NCBI RefSeq assembly: GCF_025403485.1
Contig: NZ_CP099966.1
Span: forward strand, 3,633,001-3,697,000
Length of the DNA: 64,000 nt
From: Chryseobacterium paludis
Lineage (GTDB): Bacteria; Bacteroidota; Bacteroidia; Flavobacteriales; Weeksellaceae
Direction of reading: 5' to 3'
The stretch's first letter is position 1, and each line of letters starts with the position of its first letter. Below are positions 9,523 to 18,927 of the stretch, in pieces. Below the pieces are notes generated by a model that did no database searches, was not told the origin of the DNA, and worked only from the letters and a program-made list of their open reading frames with translations. The position numbers and the translations under genes were made by a program.

Positions 9523-11549
9523 ACACACGCTATTTAAAAATCTTTGCAGTTGTTGCCGTTATTGCCCTGATCTTTGTGGCAAGGCTTGCTTATTTACAAC
9601 TATTTACAGACAGGTATGCTTTGAATGCAGCCAATACATCTATTAAGATAGAATACGTTATCCCACAGAGAGGGGTGATTTTTGATAGGAATGGTAAAAT
9701 TATGGTAGGCAACCAGCCTGCCTATGAGATTTCTTTTACTCAGGCTTTAATGAAGCCTGATTTCGATACTTTGGGATTCTGTAATTTAATGAAGATCAGT
9801 AAGTCTGATTTTATTAAAAAGATCAATTCAATAACCAAAGAGAAATATTATTCCAAGCTGACACCGATGACTTTTATCAAAGATCTCAGCAGAGAAGATA
9901 TTGCCAGGGTTCAGGAAATTATATTTAAATATCCTGCGTTTAGTATCGTTTCGAGACCTCAGCGTCAATATGAAGTTTCCACTTCCGGAAACCTTCTGGG
10001 ATATACCAGTGAAGTCAATGAAAGGGATATTAAAAAAGATTCTGTTTATTATCTTCCTGGAGATTTCATTGGAAAAACCGGTGTTGAAAAATCATATGAA
10101 AAAGAGCTTCGCGGAGTAAAGGGGATGAAATATATCCAAAAGGATATCAGACTCCGAAACATTGGCTCATATAAAAATGGAGCACTGGATAAAGATGTAA
10201 TTACAGGAAAGGATATTACCTTAACCATCGATTATGATCTTCAGAGAATGGCCGAAGAAATGATGGTTAACAAACATGGGGCAATTGTCGCCTTAGACCC
10301 TAATAATGGTGAGGTTCTAGTTGCAGCAACTGGTCCGGATATTGATCCTAATCTTTTTACAGGGCCCTCCAAATCAAAAAATCTATACGCTTTATCAAAA
10401 GATACACTTTACGAAAATAAACCCACATTTGATCGCTCTTTACAAGCTGGTTATCCACCAGGGTCTACTTTTAAACTGCTTACTGCTTTATCTGCAATGC
10501 AGATGGGGGTAATGGATGAAAATACAATCTTTCCTTGTGGAGGAGGATTTAATTATAGAGGATTAAGGATAAAAGGCCACGGTGGTGCAATTCCTTTGAT
10601 CCCTTCAATTCAGGTTTCCAGTAACTGTTATTTCTCCTATGCATTTTTGGCTATTGTTAATAAATATCCTGGAAATCCTTCAAAAGGAGTTGATGAATGG
10701 AAGGCCATTATGAGTAGCTTCGGAGTTGGAGAATTTTTAAATAATGATTTTGCCGTAGGAGCAAAAGGAAGGATTCCATCTGGAGAATTTTATGAAAAAA
10801 GAATGAAGAACATTCTTAAGGCTAGTGGTTCTAAAAAAGACTATAAAAACTGGGATGTTTTAGCAACTGGTGCAGTTTTCAATGGGATGGGACAAGGTGA
10901 TGTTATGGTTACTCCTCTTCAATTGGCAAATTATGTTGGAGCTATTGCTAATAAAGGATGGTACTATACACCGCATATTGTAAAATCCATTGACGGGAAG
11001 CCCAATCCTGATCCTAGATTTAAAAAGAAACATAAAACTTTAGTTGATCCTAAACACTTTGGTCCAGTTCTAAAAGGAATGGAGGCTGTGGTTTTAAATG
11101 GTACAGCAAGGGGATTAAAATCAAACGATTTTACCCAATTAGCAAAAACAGGAACAGCTCAGGTTCCTCAGGGTAAGGACAATTCTATTTTTGTATTGAT
11201 TGCTCCTGCAGATAAGCCTAAAATTGTTGTAGTTGCGGTAATGGAACATGCCGGATTTGGAGCAACATGGGCAGGGCCAGCTAGTACTGTAATCGCAGAA
11301 AAATATATTACCGGTGATCTGAAAAGGGAGAATCTTTATAAAAAGATGACCTCAGCCAGTTTTATGCCTGAATATAAAAGACAATGGATTGTTGATTTAA
11401 AACGTAAAGGTTTATATAAAGATCCAAAACTGGATTCTGTGAAGCTTAAGAAAATGCAAGACAGCTTAGATTTTATCAAAAAGCAAAAAGAAAAATTGCA
11501 GAAGCAGATAGACGCAGAAACTCAAACTAAAAAAACCAAAGAGCAATGA
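9519..11549 (+). CDS. mrdA: Penicillin-binding protein 2 (elongation transpeptidase)
   Basis: A 676-aa class B PBP that cross-links peptidoglycan during rod elongation together with RodA. It has an N-terminal membrane anchor (residues 7-28) and a dimerisation region with PQRGVIFDRNGKIM. The transpeptidase motifs are S316-T-F-K319, S367-S-N369 and K543-T-G-T. The start is a TTG overlapping the mreD stop as TTGA (9519-9522); no nearer ATG fits the anchor. The Lys-rich tail after residue 620 looks disordered. Confidence 0.95.
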   Translation: MNTRYLKIFAVVAVIALIFVARLAYLQLFTDRYALNAANTSIKIEYVIPQRGVIFDRNGKIMVGNQPAYEISFTQALMKPDFDTLGFCNLMKISKSDFIKKINSITKEKYYSKLTPMTFIKDLSREDIARVQEIIFKYPAFSIVSRPQRQYEVSTSGNLLGYTSEVNERDIKKDSVYYLPGDFIGKTGVEKSYEKELRGVKGMKYIQKDIRLRNIGSYKNGALDKDVITGKDITLTIDYDLQRMAEEMMVNKHGAIVALDPNNGEVLVAATGPDIDPNLFTGPSKSKNLYALSKDTLYENKPTFDRSLQAGYPPGSTFKLLTALSAMQMGVMDENTIFPCGGGFNYRGLRIKGHGGAIPLIPSIQVSSNCYFSYAFLAIVNKYPGNPSKGVDEWKAIMSSFGVGEFLNNDFAVGAKGRIPSGEFYEKRMKNILKASGSKKDYKNWDVLATGAVFNGMGQGDVMVTPLQLANYVGAIANKGWYYTPHIVKSIDGKPNPDPRFKKKHKTLVDPKHFGPVLKGMEAVVLNGTARGLKSNDFTQLAKTGTAQVPQGKDNSIFVLIAPADKPKIVVVAVMEHAGFGATWAGPASTVIAEKYITGDLKRENLYKKMTSASFMPEYKRQWIVDLKRKGLYKDPKLDSVKLKKMQDSLDFIKKQKEKLQKQIDAETQTKKTKEQ

Positions 11550-12775
11550 AATGGACAGAAGGATTAGATAAATTAGGTCTGGGTCTGTATTTCTTGCTTT
11601 GCATTTTTGCAATAGCAAATATCTACAGTGTTGAGCCTGCCAGTGGAACCAGACAGGCTGTTTGGTTTGGAGTATCTGTTTTTGTTGGTTTAATTATTTT
11701 CTTTACCCGGACTAAGTTCTTTGAAAACATGGCTGGGATCATTTATATTATTGGAGTTCTATTGCTGATCGGCTTATTTCCTTTTGGAAAAGAAGTATTG
11801 GGACAGAAGAACTGGTATAAATTTGGACCTTTAAGTTTACAGCCGGTTGAATTTGCCAAATTAGGAACAGCATTAATGCTGGCTAATTATGTGTCAGGAC
11901 CCGATTTTAATTTAAGTAATAAAAAGTCTCTCCTAACGTCTTTAGCAATTGTAGGAATCCCTGCAGTAGTGGTATTGGCAATTCCGGATGTTGGGTCATT
12001 GCTTGTTTTCGTGGCTTTTTTTATCGCTTTATATAGAGAAGGATTAAGTGGATTATTATTTGGAATTGGATTTCTATTTGCTTCGGTTTTCTTAGTTTCA
12101 TTAGCCGTAAATCCTATTTATGTCACTATTGCTATTTTGATAATTGCTGGAATTTTAATAGCCCTGAACTATTATAAAATGTCCTGGGATGTTATTTCGA
12201 TTTCGAGTATTGCGGGATCCATTATCCTGCTTTGTGGTTTGGCTTTTGCAACACCATACGTTTTAGAAAAACTGCCGAAACACCAAAGGGAGAGAATTGA
12301 GGTTCTCTATAAAGGTGAAAAAGCTTTTAGAGATACTTCGGGATATAACCTTCTTTATTCTAAAACGGCGATTGGTTCTGGAGGGCTTTTGGGAAAGGGA
12401 TATCGTGAAGGATCTGTGACTCAGGGGAAGTTTGTGCCTGAACAAAGTACCGATTACATTTTCTGTACAGTTGGTGAAGAATGGGGTTTTGTAGGAAGTG
12501 CAGGTTTGGTATTGTGTTATATGCTCTATATAGGGAGAATTTATTATCTCGCAGAAAAGCAGAAATCTACTTTTAACAGGGTATTTGGTTATTGCTTTGC
12601 CTCGATCCTACTGATGCACTTTTCAATCAATTTAGGGATGGTTATGGGGCTTTTTCCAACTGTTGGGATTCCATTGCCTTACTTTAGTTATGGAGGAAGT
12701 TCATTGTTGGCCTTTTCTACCATGACTTTTATCTTCTTTAAACTAAATTATTCTGATAAGAATAGCTTGGTTTAA
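11546..12775 (+). CDS. rodA: Rod shape-determining protein RodA (SEDS glycosyltransferase)
   Basis: A 409-aa polytopic SEDS family protein that polymerises lipid II glycan strands with PBP2. Typical segments are LQPVEFAKLG, TDYIFCTVGEEWGF and the C-terminal GIPLPYFSYGGSSLL signature. It overlaps the PBP2 gene by ATGA (11546-11549), which argues for translational coupling. Confidence 0.96.
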   Translation: MKWTEGLDKLGLGLYFLLCIFAIANIYSVEPASGTRQAVWFGVSVFVGLIIFFTRTKFFENMAGIIYIIGVLLLIGLFPFGKEVLGQKNWYKFGPLSLQPVEFAKLGTALMLANYVSGPDFNLSNKKSLLTSLAIVGIPAVVVLAIPDVGSLLVFVAFFIALYREGLSGLLFGIGFLFASVFLVSLAVNPIYVTIAILIIAGILIALNYYKMSWDVISISSIAGSIILLCGLAFATPYVLEKLPKHQRERIEVLYKGEKAFRDTSGYNLLYSKTAIGSGGLLGKGYREGSVTQGKFVPEQSTDYIFCTVGEEWGFVGSAGLVLCYMLYIGRIYYLAEKQKSTFNRVFGYCFASILLMHFSINLGMVMGLFPTVGIPLPYFSYGGSSLLAFSTMTFIFFKLNYSDKNSLV

Positions 12776-12811
12776 ATCTTATCATTACCAAGAATTACTT
12801 AAAACGGCTTT

Positions 12812-13393
12812 ATGAAGGAAGCATATATTTCAGACCAAAGTTTTGATGCTATAAATTTTGGGCAGTCTCCCTTGGAAAAAGGAGAATATGAAAACTGTAT
12901 TTTCAGCAATTGTAATTTTGAATATGCAGATCTTTCAGAATTTAGATTTACAGATTGTGAATTTATTGGATGTAATATGAGTATGGCCAAGCTGGTTTCA
13001 ACAGCATTTAGAGACGTATATTTTAAAGACAGTAAAATGTTCGGTTTACAGTTTAACGATTGTATTGAATTTGGACTTTCTTTTAGATTTGAAGGTTGTT
13101 CTCTGAATAACTCTACTTTTTATAAAACCTCCTTAAAGAAAACCTCTTTTAAAAATTCAAAGCTTATTGAGGTAGATTTTGAAGCTTGCGATCTGTCAAA
13201 TGCATTCTTTATGAATTGTGATTTGTCGGGAGCAATCTTCGAGAATACAAACCTTGAGAAGGTTGATTTTAGGAGCTCTTTTAATTATACGATCAATCCT
13301 GAATCCAACAGGCTTAAAAAGGCAAAATTTTCACTTTCTGAAGTTCATGGTCTCTTATATAAATTAGATATAGAGATCGAAAGGAATAGCTAG
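12812..13393 (+). CDS. Pentapeptide-repeat protein
   Basis: A 193-aa protein made mostly of A(D/N)LxF-type repeats, for example NCNFEYADLSEFRFTDCEF and CDLSNAFFMNCDLSGAIF. These repeats fold as a right-handed quadrilateral beta-helix. It resembles the Qnr/McbG-like pentapeptide proteins in length and in having a central interruption (about residues 85-95). Some of those protect DNA gyrase, but protection here is only a possibility. It lies 36 bases after rodA and may be cotranscribed with it. Confidence 0.85.
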   Translation: MKEAYISDQSFDAINFGQSPLEKGEYENCIFSNCNFEYADLSEFRFTDCEFIGCNMSMAKLVSTAFRDVYFKDSKMFGLQFNDCIEFGLSFRFEGCSLNNSTFYKTSLKKTSFKNSKLIEVDFEACDLSNAFFMNCDLSGAIFENTNLEKVDFRSSFNYTINPESNRLKKAKFSLSEVHGLLYKLDIEIERNS

Positions 13394-13420
13394 TTAAGAG
13401 CCTTAAATAAAATAAAAGAA

Positions 13421-13448
13421 AAAGCCATCAAATATATTTGATGGCTTT
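13421..13448. terminator. Bidirectional terminator
   Basis: A 12-bp perfect stem (13421-13432 with 13437-13448) and a TATA loop lie between the pentapeptide gene and the convergent NlpC/P60 gene. Confidence 0.85.
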
Positions 13449-13473
13449 CATTATTTAAATCAATTATTTAAAA

Positions 13474-14184
13474 TTAAAAACTTGTCGCTGTTGATGCTGT
13501 AGTTGCAGCTAAGTTGTTATATGCATCACCTTCTTCATTGATCACTCTTTTTGCAAATCTGAATTTCGGACCCCAATAAGAATCATTAAGCGACGAAATC
13601 ATAACTCCTTTTGAAGTGGCTGCGTGAATAAATTTAATTTCACCATCTTCAGAAACACTTTCTACAATACCTACGTGAGAAATTCTTCTTCCATGTGAAA
13701 AGAAAATCAAGTCTCCTTTTTGTAAGTTTTCCTTTTCGATTCTTTCTCCTTCCTGAGATTGAGAAGCCGCTACTCTTGGTAAACTAAGACCTGCTGCAGC
13801 ACCGAATACAGAAAGAACGAAAGCTGAACAATCTATACCGTTTCTTGTTGTTCCTCCATATCTGTAAGGAGTTCCCAGGTACGTTTGAGCTTCGTTAAGG
13901 ATATTGTCGATTGTTGTATTGTGTTTGATTGCTTTTGCAATCTCAGAATTTTTTAAAGTATTTTTTGCGTTGTTTAAAACGGCTGCCTTCTCAGAGATAA
14001 AAGAATTGATTAATTGCTTCTTATCCTGCTCCATTTTCTTGGTATCAATAGAAGCTAGTTTGGCATCTGTTTTGTATTCTTTAGTGTAAGTTGCTGGTTT
14101 TGCAACAACGTAGTTGGTAACGCATGATTGCAATGATACAGTAGAGACTAAAGCAACTAAATAAAACAAAACTCTTTTCTTCAT
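13474..14184 (-). CDS. NlpC/P60 family lipoprotein (C40 peptidoglycan endopeptidase)
   Basis: A 236-aa protein with a lipoprotein signal peptide ending LQSC (Cys21). The C-terminal half is an NlpC/P60 domain with the catalytic Cys in NGIDCSAFV and the catalytic His in SHVGIVESV. Such enzymes cut D-Glu-gamma-diamino acid bonds in stem peptides, as in Spr/MepS. It is probably anchored in the outer membrane facing the periplasm. It is a lone gene. Confidence 0.9.
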   Translation of the reverse strand: MKKRVLFYLVALVSTVSLQSCVTNYVVAKPATYTKEYKTDAKLASIDTKKMEQDKKQLINSFISEKAAVLNNAKNTLKNSEIAKAIKHNTTIDNILNEAQTYLGTPYRYGGTTRNGIDCSAFVLSVFGAAAGLSLPRVAASQSQEGERIEKENLQKGDLIFFSHGRRISHVGIVESVSEDGEIKFIHAATSKGVMISSLNDSYWGPKFRFAKRVINEEGDAYNNLAATTASTATSF

Positions 14185-14336
14185 ATATATTTGATTATCC
14201 GTGTTAAATAAGGAATATTTATTTCTAAAAGCATTACAAAAGTAGAGATTCCAACTTGAAGAGCTTTGATATGATTAATATCAGGTTCTTACTTTAACAC
14301 ATTTTAACATATTATTTACGTATGTTAAAGAAAAAC

Positions 14337-14373
14337 AAACCGCAACATCCCTTTTTTGGTGATACTGCGGTTT
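14337..14373. terminator. Hairpin in the 14185-14487 gap
   Basis: AAACCGCA (14337-14344) pairs with TGCGGTTT (14366-14373), followed on the plus strand by a T run. No gene was seen in this 303-base gap. It may terminate transcription leaving either neighbour or mark a lost gene. Confidence 0.45.
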
Positions 14374-14487
14374 TTTTTATTAAGATTCTTTAACAAAGTA
14401 AATGGTGATTCCTTTGTTATTGGGATTATTTTTGTTTCTAATCAAAAAATGAATAAAAATTCCTATTAACAGGATATTAAGATTAAT

Positions 14488-15594
14488 CTATTTTGAGAGC
14501 TTCACTTTTATGTTCTGTCCATCACGGATTTCTTCAGTGGCTAATTTGATAATTACATCATTAGGGCTCACCGGTCCAATAATCGTAGTTGTGTCGGTAT
14601 TTGAAATGCCTGCTGTAACGGGTATCCAATGTGCTGTGTTTTTTTCTACTCTGATAACGAATACCCCAAGCGTAGAATTTAATACGGCTGATGTAGGAAC
14701 AGACAAGGCTTTATTATTGTCATTTAGAGGCAGGATTACATTAGCAACCATTCCCGGTAATAGCTTCTTATCTTTGTTGTAGACATCCATTTCTACAGAC
14801 TGGGAACGTAAACGATTATCCAACGCGCCTGCAAACCTTGATACCTTAGCTGTAAAGGTTTCTCCCGGGATAGACTGTACAGAGAATTTTATCTCCCCAT
14901 CTTTATTAAGACTTCCTGTATAAGACTCCGGAACATTCACCACCAAACGTAATTTATTTTGTTGTACTAAACTAAAGAGTGGGAGTTCAGATCCTTTTCC
15001 TGATGGACCTACATAAGCTCCGGCGCTTACATTTCTCGTTACAATATTTCCACTGAATGGGGCTTTGATCTGTAAATAATTCTTGACATCCATTACTTCC
15101 CGATAAGAAGCTTTCGCTGCTTCCAGTTGAGCGATATCAGACTGTTGTGCAGCAAGAGCCTGCTCAAGATCAAGAGCAGATATTGTTCCAGGTGTTTTGC
15201 TTGTTTCTTTCAATCGGTTATATTTTGCCTTGCTGGCAATATATATTGCTTCTTTTGATTTTAATGTGGAAGCAGCAGCATTTTGTTGTGCATTCATCTC
15301 AGGTGCTTCTAATGTTGCTAGAAGTTGTCCTGCAACTACCTCATTTCCTACATCCACATATAATTTCTTAACGAAACTGCTTATTTTAGCATAGACATCA
15401 ACTTTTTGAAAAGGTTGAAGCTCACCGGGAATGGTAGTAGATGATGCAAAATCTCCTTGTTTTGGATTAATTGCTTCTATTTCCGGTGCCGATGGAGTTG
15501 TTGTTTTTTTTACTTCAGCTTTGTTCTGCTCACAACTCTGTAGGCTGAAAAGTAGAACTGCAACTGGAATAACATATTGATATAATCGATTCAT
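14488..15594 (-). CDS. RND efflux periplasmic adaptor (membrane fusion protein)
   Basis: A lipoprotein adaptor linking an RND pump to its outer membrane channel. From the ATG at 15594 the signal peptide ends LLFSLQSC (Cys21); an ATG at 15615 (adding MAIKNLI) is an alternative start. HlyD-type domains follow: a lipoyl half near VDVYAKISSFVKKLYVDVGNEV, an alpha-hairpin, the second lipoyl half (LQIKAPFSGNIVTRNVSAG), then beta-barrel and membrane-proximal domains. It is the last gene of the unit, 31 bases after the pump gene. Confidence 0.92.
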   Translation of the reverse strand: MNRLYQYVIPVAVLLFSLQSCEQNKAEVKKTTTPSAPEIEAINPKQGDFASSTTIPGELQPFQKVDVYAKISSFVKKLYVDVGNEVVAGQLLATLEAPEMNAQQNAAASTLKSKEAIYIASKAKYNRLKETSKTPGTISALDLEQALAAQQSDIAQLEAAKASYREVMDVKNYLQIKAPFSGNIVTRNVSAGAYVGPSGKGSELPLFSLVQQNKLRLVVNVPESYTGSLNKDGEIKFSVQSIPGETFTAKVSRFAGALDNRLRSQSVEMDVYNKDKKLLPGMVANVILPLNDNNKALSVPTSAVLNSTLGVFVIRVEKNTAHWIPVTAGISNTDTTTIIGPVSPNDVIIKLATEEIRDGQNIKVKLSK

Positions 15595-15625
15595 AATTAA
15601 ATTTTTAATAGCCATTAGGTTTTCT

Positions 15626-18600
15626 TTATTTTGAAAGTTCGGGTATAAAATGAATACTTTCTTCATCCTCAGGATCAAGCGATACACTTTGTGTTGATGT
15701 TTTTCCTTGTCCCCATGCAAAAGCTAGTGGAAGAATAAACAGAGCTGCAAATGTAGAAGCGATTAACCCTCCTATTACAGCTCGTCCCAAAGGAGAAACC
15801 TGATCTCCCGCCTCTCCTAATCCCAAAGCCATGGGAACCATTCCTACAACCATTGCCAGAGCCGTCATTACAATAGGTCTTATTCTTAAAGCAGCAGCCT
15901 CTTTAGCAGACAGTAAAGCATTGCCATTATGCTTTCTTAATTGTTCAGCATTTGTAATAAGTAATACTGCATTAGAGATAGATACTCCGACAGACATGAT
16001 GATACCCATATAAGATTGTAAATTAAGTGTTGAGCCACTTACGATCAATAGAGCAAGGGCCCCTAATAATACGGCAGGTACGGTGACCAATACAACTCCA
16101 GAAACCTTAAAGGATTGGAAGTTAGCAGCAAGCATTAAAAAGATTACCATAATAGCAATGATCAAACTGCTTTGTAAACTACTTAAAGTATCATTAAGGG
16201 TTTGACTTAATCCTATTAATCCTATATTCAGACCCCTTGGAAGTTCTCCAAAATTGTTGATGACTTTTTGAACATCTCTTGAGGCTCTTCCCAAATCGGT
16301 ATGATTTAAGTTTGCTGTTACTGTAAGCATTGGCATGGCACCAAGGTTATCTGTTTCACCATACGTGAAACTGTCTTTTATGGTTGCTACATCACCTAAG
16401 TTAGGTCTGTTCGAATTTTTCTGTAATGGAATGCCAGCAATTTCTGCCTTACTGTTCATTTTATTTTCAGGGATCTGTACCTGAACATTGTAGCTGTATC
16501 CAGCTTTTTCATCAGTCCAAATATTCTTTTCTGTATATCTGGATGAAGAAGTTGAAGCCACCAATGAGCGTGAAATGTCTGTCATGTCAACTCCCAACTG
16601 AGCGGCACGAATACGGTCTACATTAATATCAATAGAAGGGTATTTAATAGACTGTCCTATTTGTACATCCCGTAGATATGGGATCTTCTTAAGTTCTATT
16701 TCTATTTTTTTAGCATAAGCTTCATTCAATTCTTTGCTTCTTCCGGATAATCGCACCTCAATTGGAGTAGGAGATCCCTGGCTTAGAATTTTTTCTGTTA
16801 ATTCAATAGGTTCAAAGGAAAGCTTCATTTCGGGATTAATGCTTTTAGCTTTCTCTCGAATCTTATCTTTGAGATCATCTAAATTAGTATGAAATCCTTC
16901 TTTTAAACCTACCTGTAATACAGTCTCATGGGATCCTGCCATCCAAAGATATATTGGACTCACTGAGAAAAGGTTAGGGTGGGTTCCTACATAAGCTGAA
17001 GTAATTGAAATATTGTCATTGCCCACAATGTCTTTAATCCCGTCCAGTAATTTTAAAGTTTGAAGTTCAGTTGTTTCAATTCTTGTTCCATCGGGAATAC
17101 GGGTTCGAACCTGAAATTGAGAACCATTTACCTGAGGCAAAACATCTCTTCCTATACTATTCAGAAGCAGCGCAACAAGTCCCATTGCAACTAAAATATA
17201 TGCAGAAACAATGATCTTTCGAAAAGGCATGATGCGATCTAGGAATTTTAGATAACGGAATCTCACTTTTTCGAATAAACTTACCTTACCATCCCTGTTG
17301 CTGTCTATATTTTTTAGCAGTATTTCTTTTTGACTCCATGTATCACTTTCATCACTTAAACCTGCAGCTTTCAACTCTTCTGCTTCAGTCATGATGTGGC
17401 CGTCTTTTGCTTTGTGGTGTTTTACTTTCATGATCCAGTTGGCCATTACCGGAACAAAGGTCTGTGCAAGGAAATAAGAGATGATCATGCTGAATCCTAT
17501 TGCCAAAGCAAGGGGTAAGAATAAAGATCCTGGAATACCTTCCATTGTAAATGCCGGTGCAAAAACAGCAAGAATACAGAATAAGATCAATAATTTTGGA
17601 AAAGCAATTTCTTTACAGGCGTCCCATATTGCTAATGCTTTTGGTTTCCCCATATCCAGATGCTGATGTATATTTTCTATCGTCACCGTACTTTCATCGA
17701 CGAGAATACCAATAGCTAATGCGAGACCACTTAGCGTCATGATATTAATAGTTTGTCCGAAAAGATTAAGAAATAGAACCGCCGAAATAATAGATATCGG
17801 AATGGTGAGGATTACAATAATAGCTCCCCGTATATCTCCGAGGAATAATATTACCATCAATCCTGTCAGTAAGGCACCAATTGTTCCTTCACTCATTAAA
17901 CTTTTAACAGAATTAATTACATAAGTAGATTGGTCAAATTCAAAACTTACTTTTACATCGTCCGGAAGATTGGATTGGATCTGGGGAAGTTGTTTTTTAA
18001 GATTCTGAACAACATCCCAGGTGGATGCATCGGCACTTTTAGCGATACTCAGGTAAACAGAACGGCGACCATTAACCAATGCATAACCGGACGTCATATC
18101 AGCTCCATCAGTTACTGTTGCCACATCTTTTAAGTAAAGATTCTGAACACCGCCTTTATATAAAGGAATATTCCCAAAATCTTTTACATTCTTGATCATG
18201 GTATTGGTTGGGGTGATATAAAATTTATCACCAATACGCACATTTCCTGAAGGAGCTGTCTGGTTGTTTAAGCGTAATGCTTCTACCAGCTGATCAGGGG
18301 TTAAATTATGTTGACGGAGTAAATCCGGATTGGCATTGATAACTACGGTACGTATATTTCCTCCGAAAGGTGGAGATGAAACAATTCCTGGAATTGAGGT
18401 GAAAGTTGAACGTACATAAACGTTTGCTAAATCGAGTAGTTCATTATTATTTCTTTTGTCACTGCTTAAAACGAGTTGTCCAACAGGGAGTGTAGAGGCA
18501 TCAAAACGAATGATAAAAGGTGGATTGGATCCTGGTGGAAATGCTGCCTGAATCCTTGTTGAAAATGAGTTGAGCTCAGCCGCAGCCTGAGCCATATTTG

Positions 18601-18895
18601 TTCCCGGATAGAAATTTATTTTCATTAACGTCAATCCCTGGATATTTTTAGTTTCAATACTTTTAATCCCATTAACGAAAAGGAAGATATTGATGTATTG
18701 TTTAGCAAAGAATGCTTCCATCTGTTGTGGAGTATATCCGCTAAAAGGATGTGAAACATAAATAACCGGTAAGTCCAGTTTGGGGAAGATGTCTACTTTA
18801 ATGGAGCTTGCTGACCGTATTCCAAAGAAAAACAGTCCTGCTACAAGTACCAGAATCGTAATGGGTTTTCTTAATGCAAATCTTATTAAATTCAT
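15626..18895 (-). CDS. RND-type efflux pump permease with EF-hand-like loop
   Basis: A 1089-aa inner membrane proton antiporter of the AcrB/MMPL fold. It has TM1 at the N-terminus (KPITILVLVAGLFFFGIRS), two large periplasmic porter regions, and two six-helix bundles. The proton-relay site in TM4 reads GILVDES rather than the DD pair of AcrB. The cytoplasmic linker between TM6 and TM7 is expanded and contains DSNRDGKVSLFE (residues 531-542), which fits the EF-hand calcium-loop pattern. The substrate is unknown. It belongs with the TolC-like, adaptor and two-component genes. Confidence 0.94.
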   Translation of the reverse strand: MNLIRFALRKPITILVLVAGLFFFGIRSASSIKVDIFPKLDLPVIYVSHPFSGYTPQQMEAFFAKQYINIFLFVNGIKSIETKNIQGLTLMKINFYPGTNMAQAAAELNSFSTRIQAAFPPGSNPPFIIRFDASTLPVGQLVLSSDKRNNNELLDLANVYVRSTFTSIPGIVSSPPFGGNIRTVVINANPDLLRQHNLTPDQLVEALRLNNQTAPSGNVRIGDKFYITPTNTMIKNVKDFGNIPLYKGGVQNLYLKDVATVTDGADMTSGYALVNGRRSVYLSIAKSADASTWDVVQNLKKQLPQIQSNLPDDVKVSFEFDQSTYVINSVKSLMSEGTIGALLTGLMVILFLGDIRGAIIVILTIPISIISAVLFLNLFGQTINIMTLSGLALAIGILVDESTVTIENIHQHLDMGKPKALAIWDACKEIAFPKLLILFCILAVFAPAFTMEGIPGSLFLPLALAIGFSMIISYFLAQTFVPVMANWIMKVKHHKAKDGHIMTEAEELKAAGLSDESDTWSQKEILLKNIDSNRDGKVSLFEKVRFRYLKFLDRIMPFRKIIVSAYILVAMGLVALLLNSIGRDVLPQVNGSQFQVRTRIPDGTRIETTELQTLKLLDGIKDIVGNDNISITSAYVGTHPNLFSVSPIYLWMAGSHETVLQVGLKEGFHTNLDDLKDKIREKAKSINPEMKLSFEPIELTEKILSQGSPTPIEVRLSGRSKELNEAYAKKIEIELKKIPYLRDVQIGQSIKYPSIDINVDRIRAAQLGVDMTDISRSLVASTSSSRYTEKNIWTDEKAGYSYNVQVQIPENKMNSKAEIAGIPLQKNSNRPNLGDVATIKDSFTYGETDNLGAMPMLTVTANLNHTDLGRASRDVQKVINNFGELPRGLNIGLIGLSQTLNDTLSSLQSSLIIAIMVIFLMLAANFQSFKVSGVVLVTVPAVLLGALALLIVSGSTLNLQSYMGIIMSVGVSISNAVLLITNAEQLRKHNGNALLSAKEAAALRIRPIVMTALAMVVGMVPMALGLGEAGDQVSPLGRAVIGGLIASTFAALFILPLAFAWGQGKTSTQSVSLDPEDEESIHFIPELSK

Positions 18896-18927
18896 TGATC
18901 TATTGTTGATGTAATTTATATTAGTCC

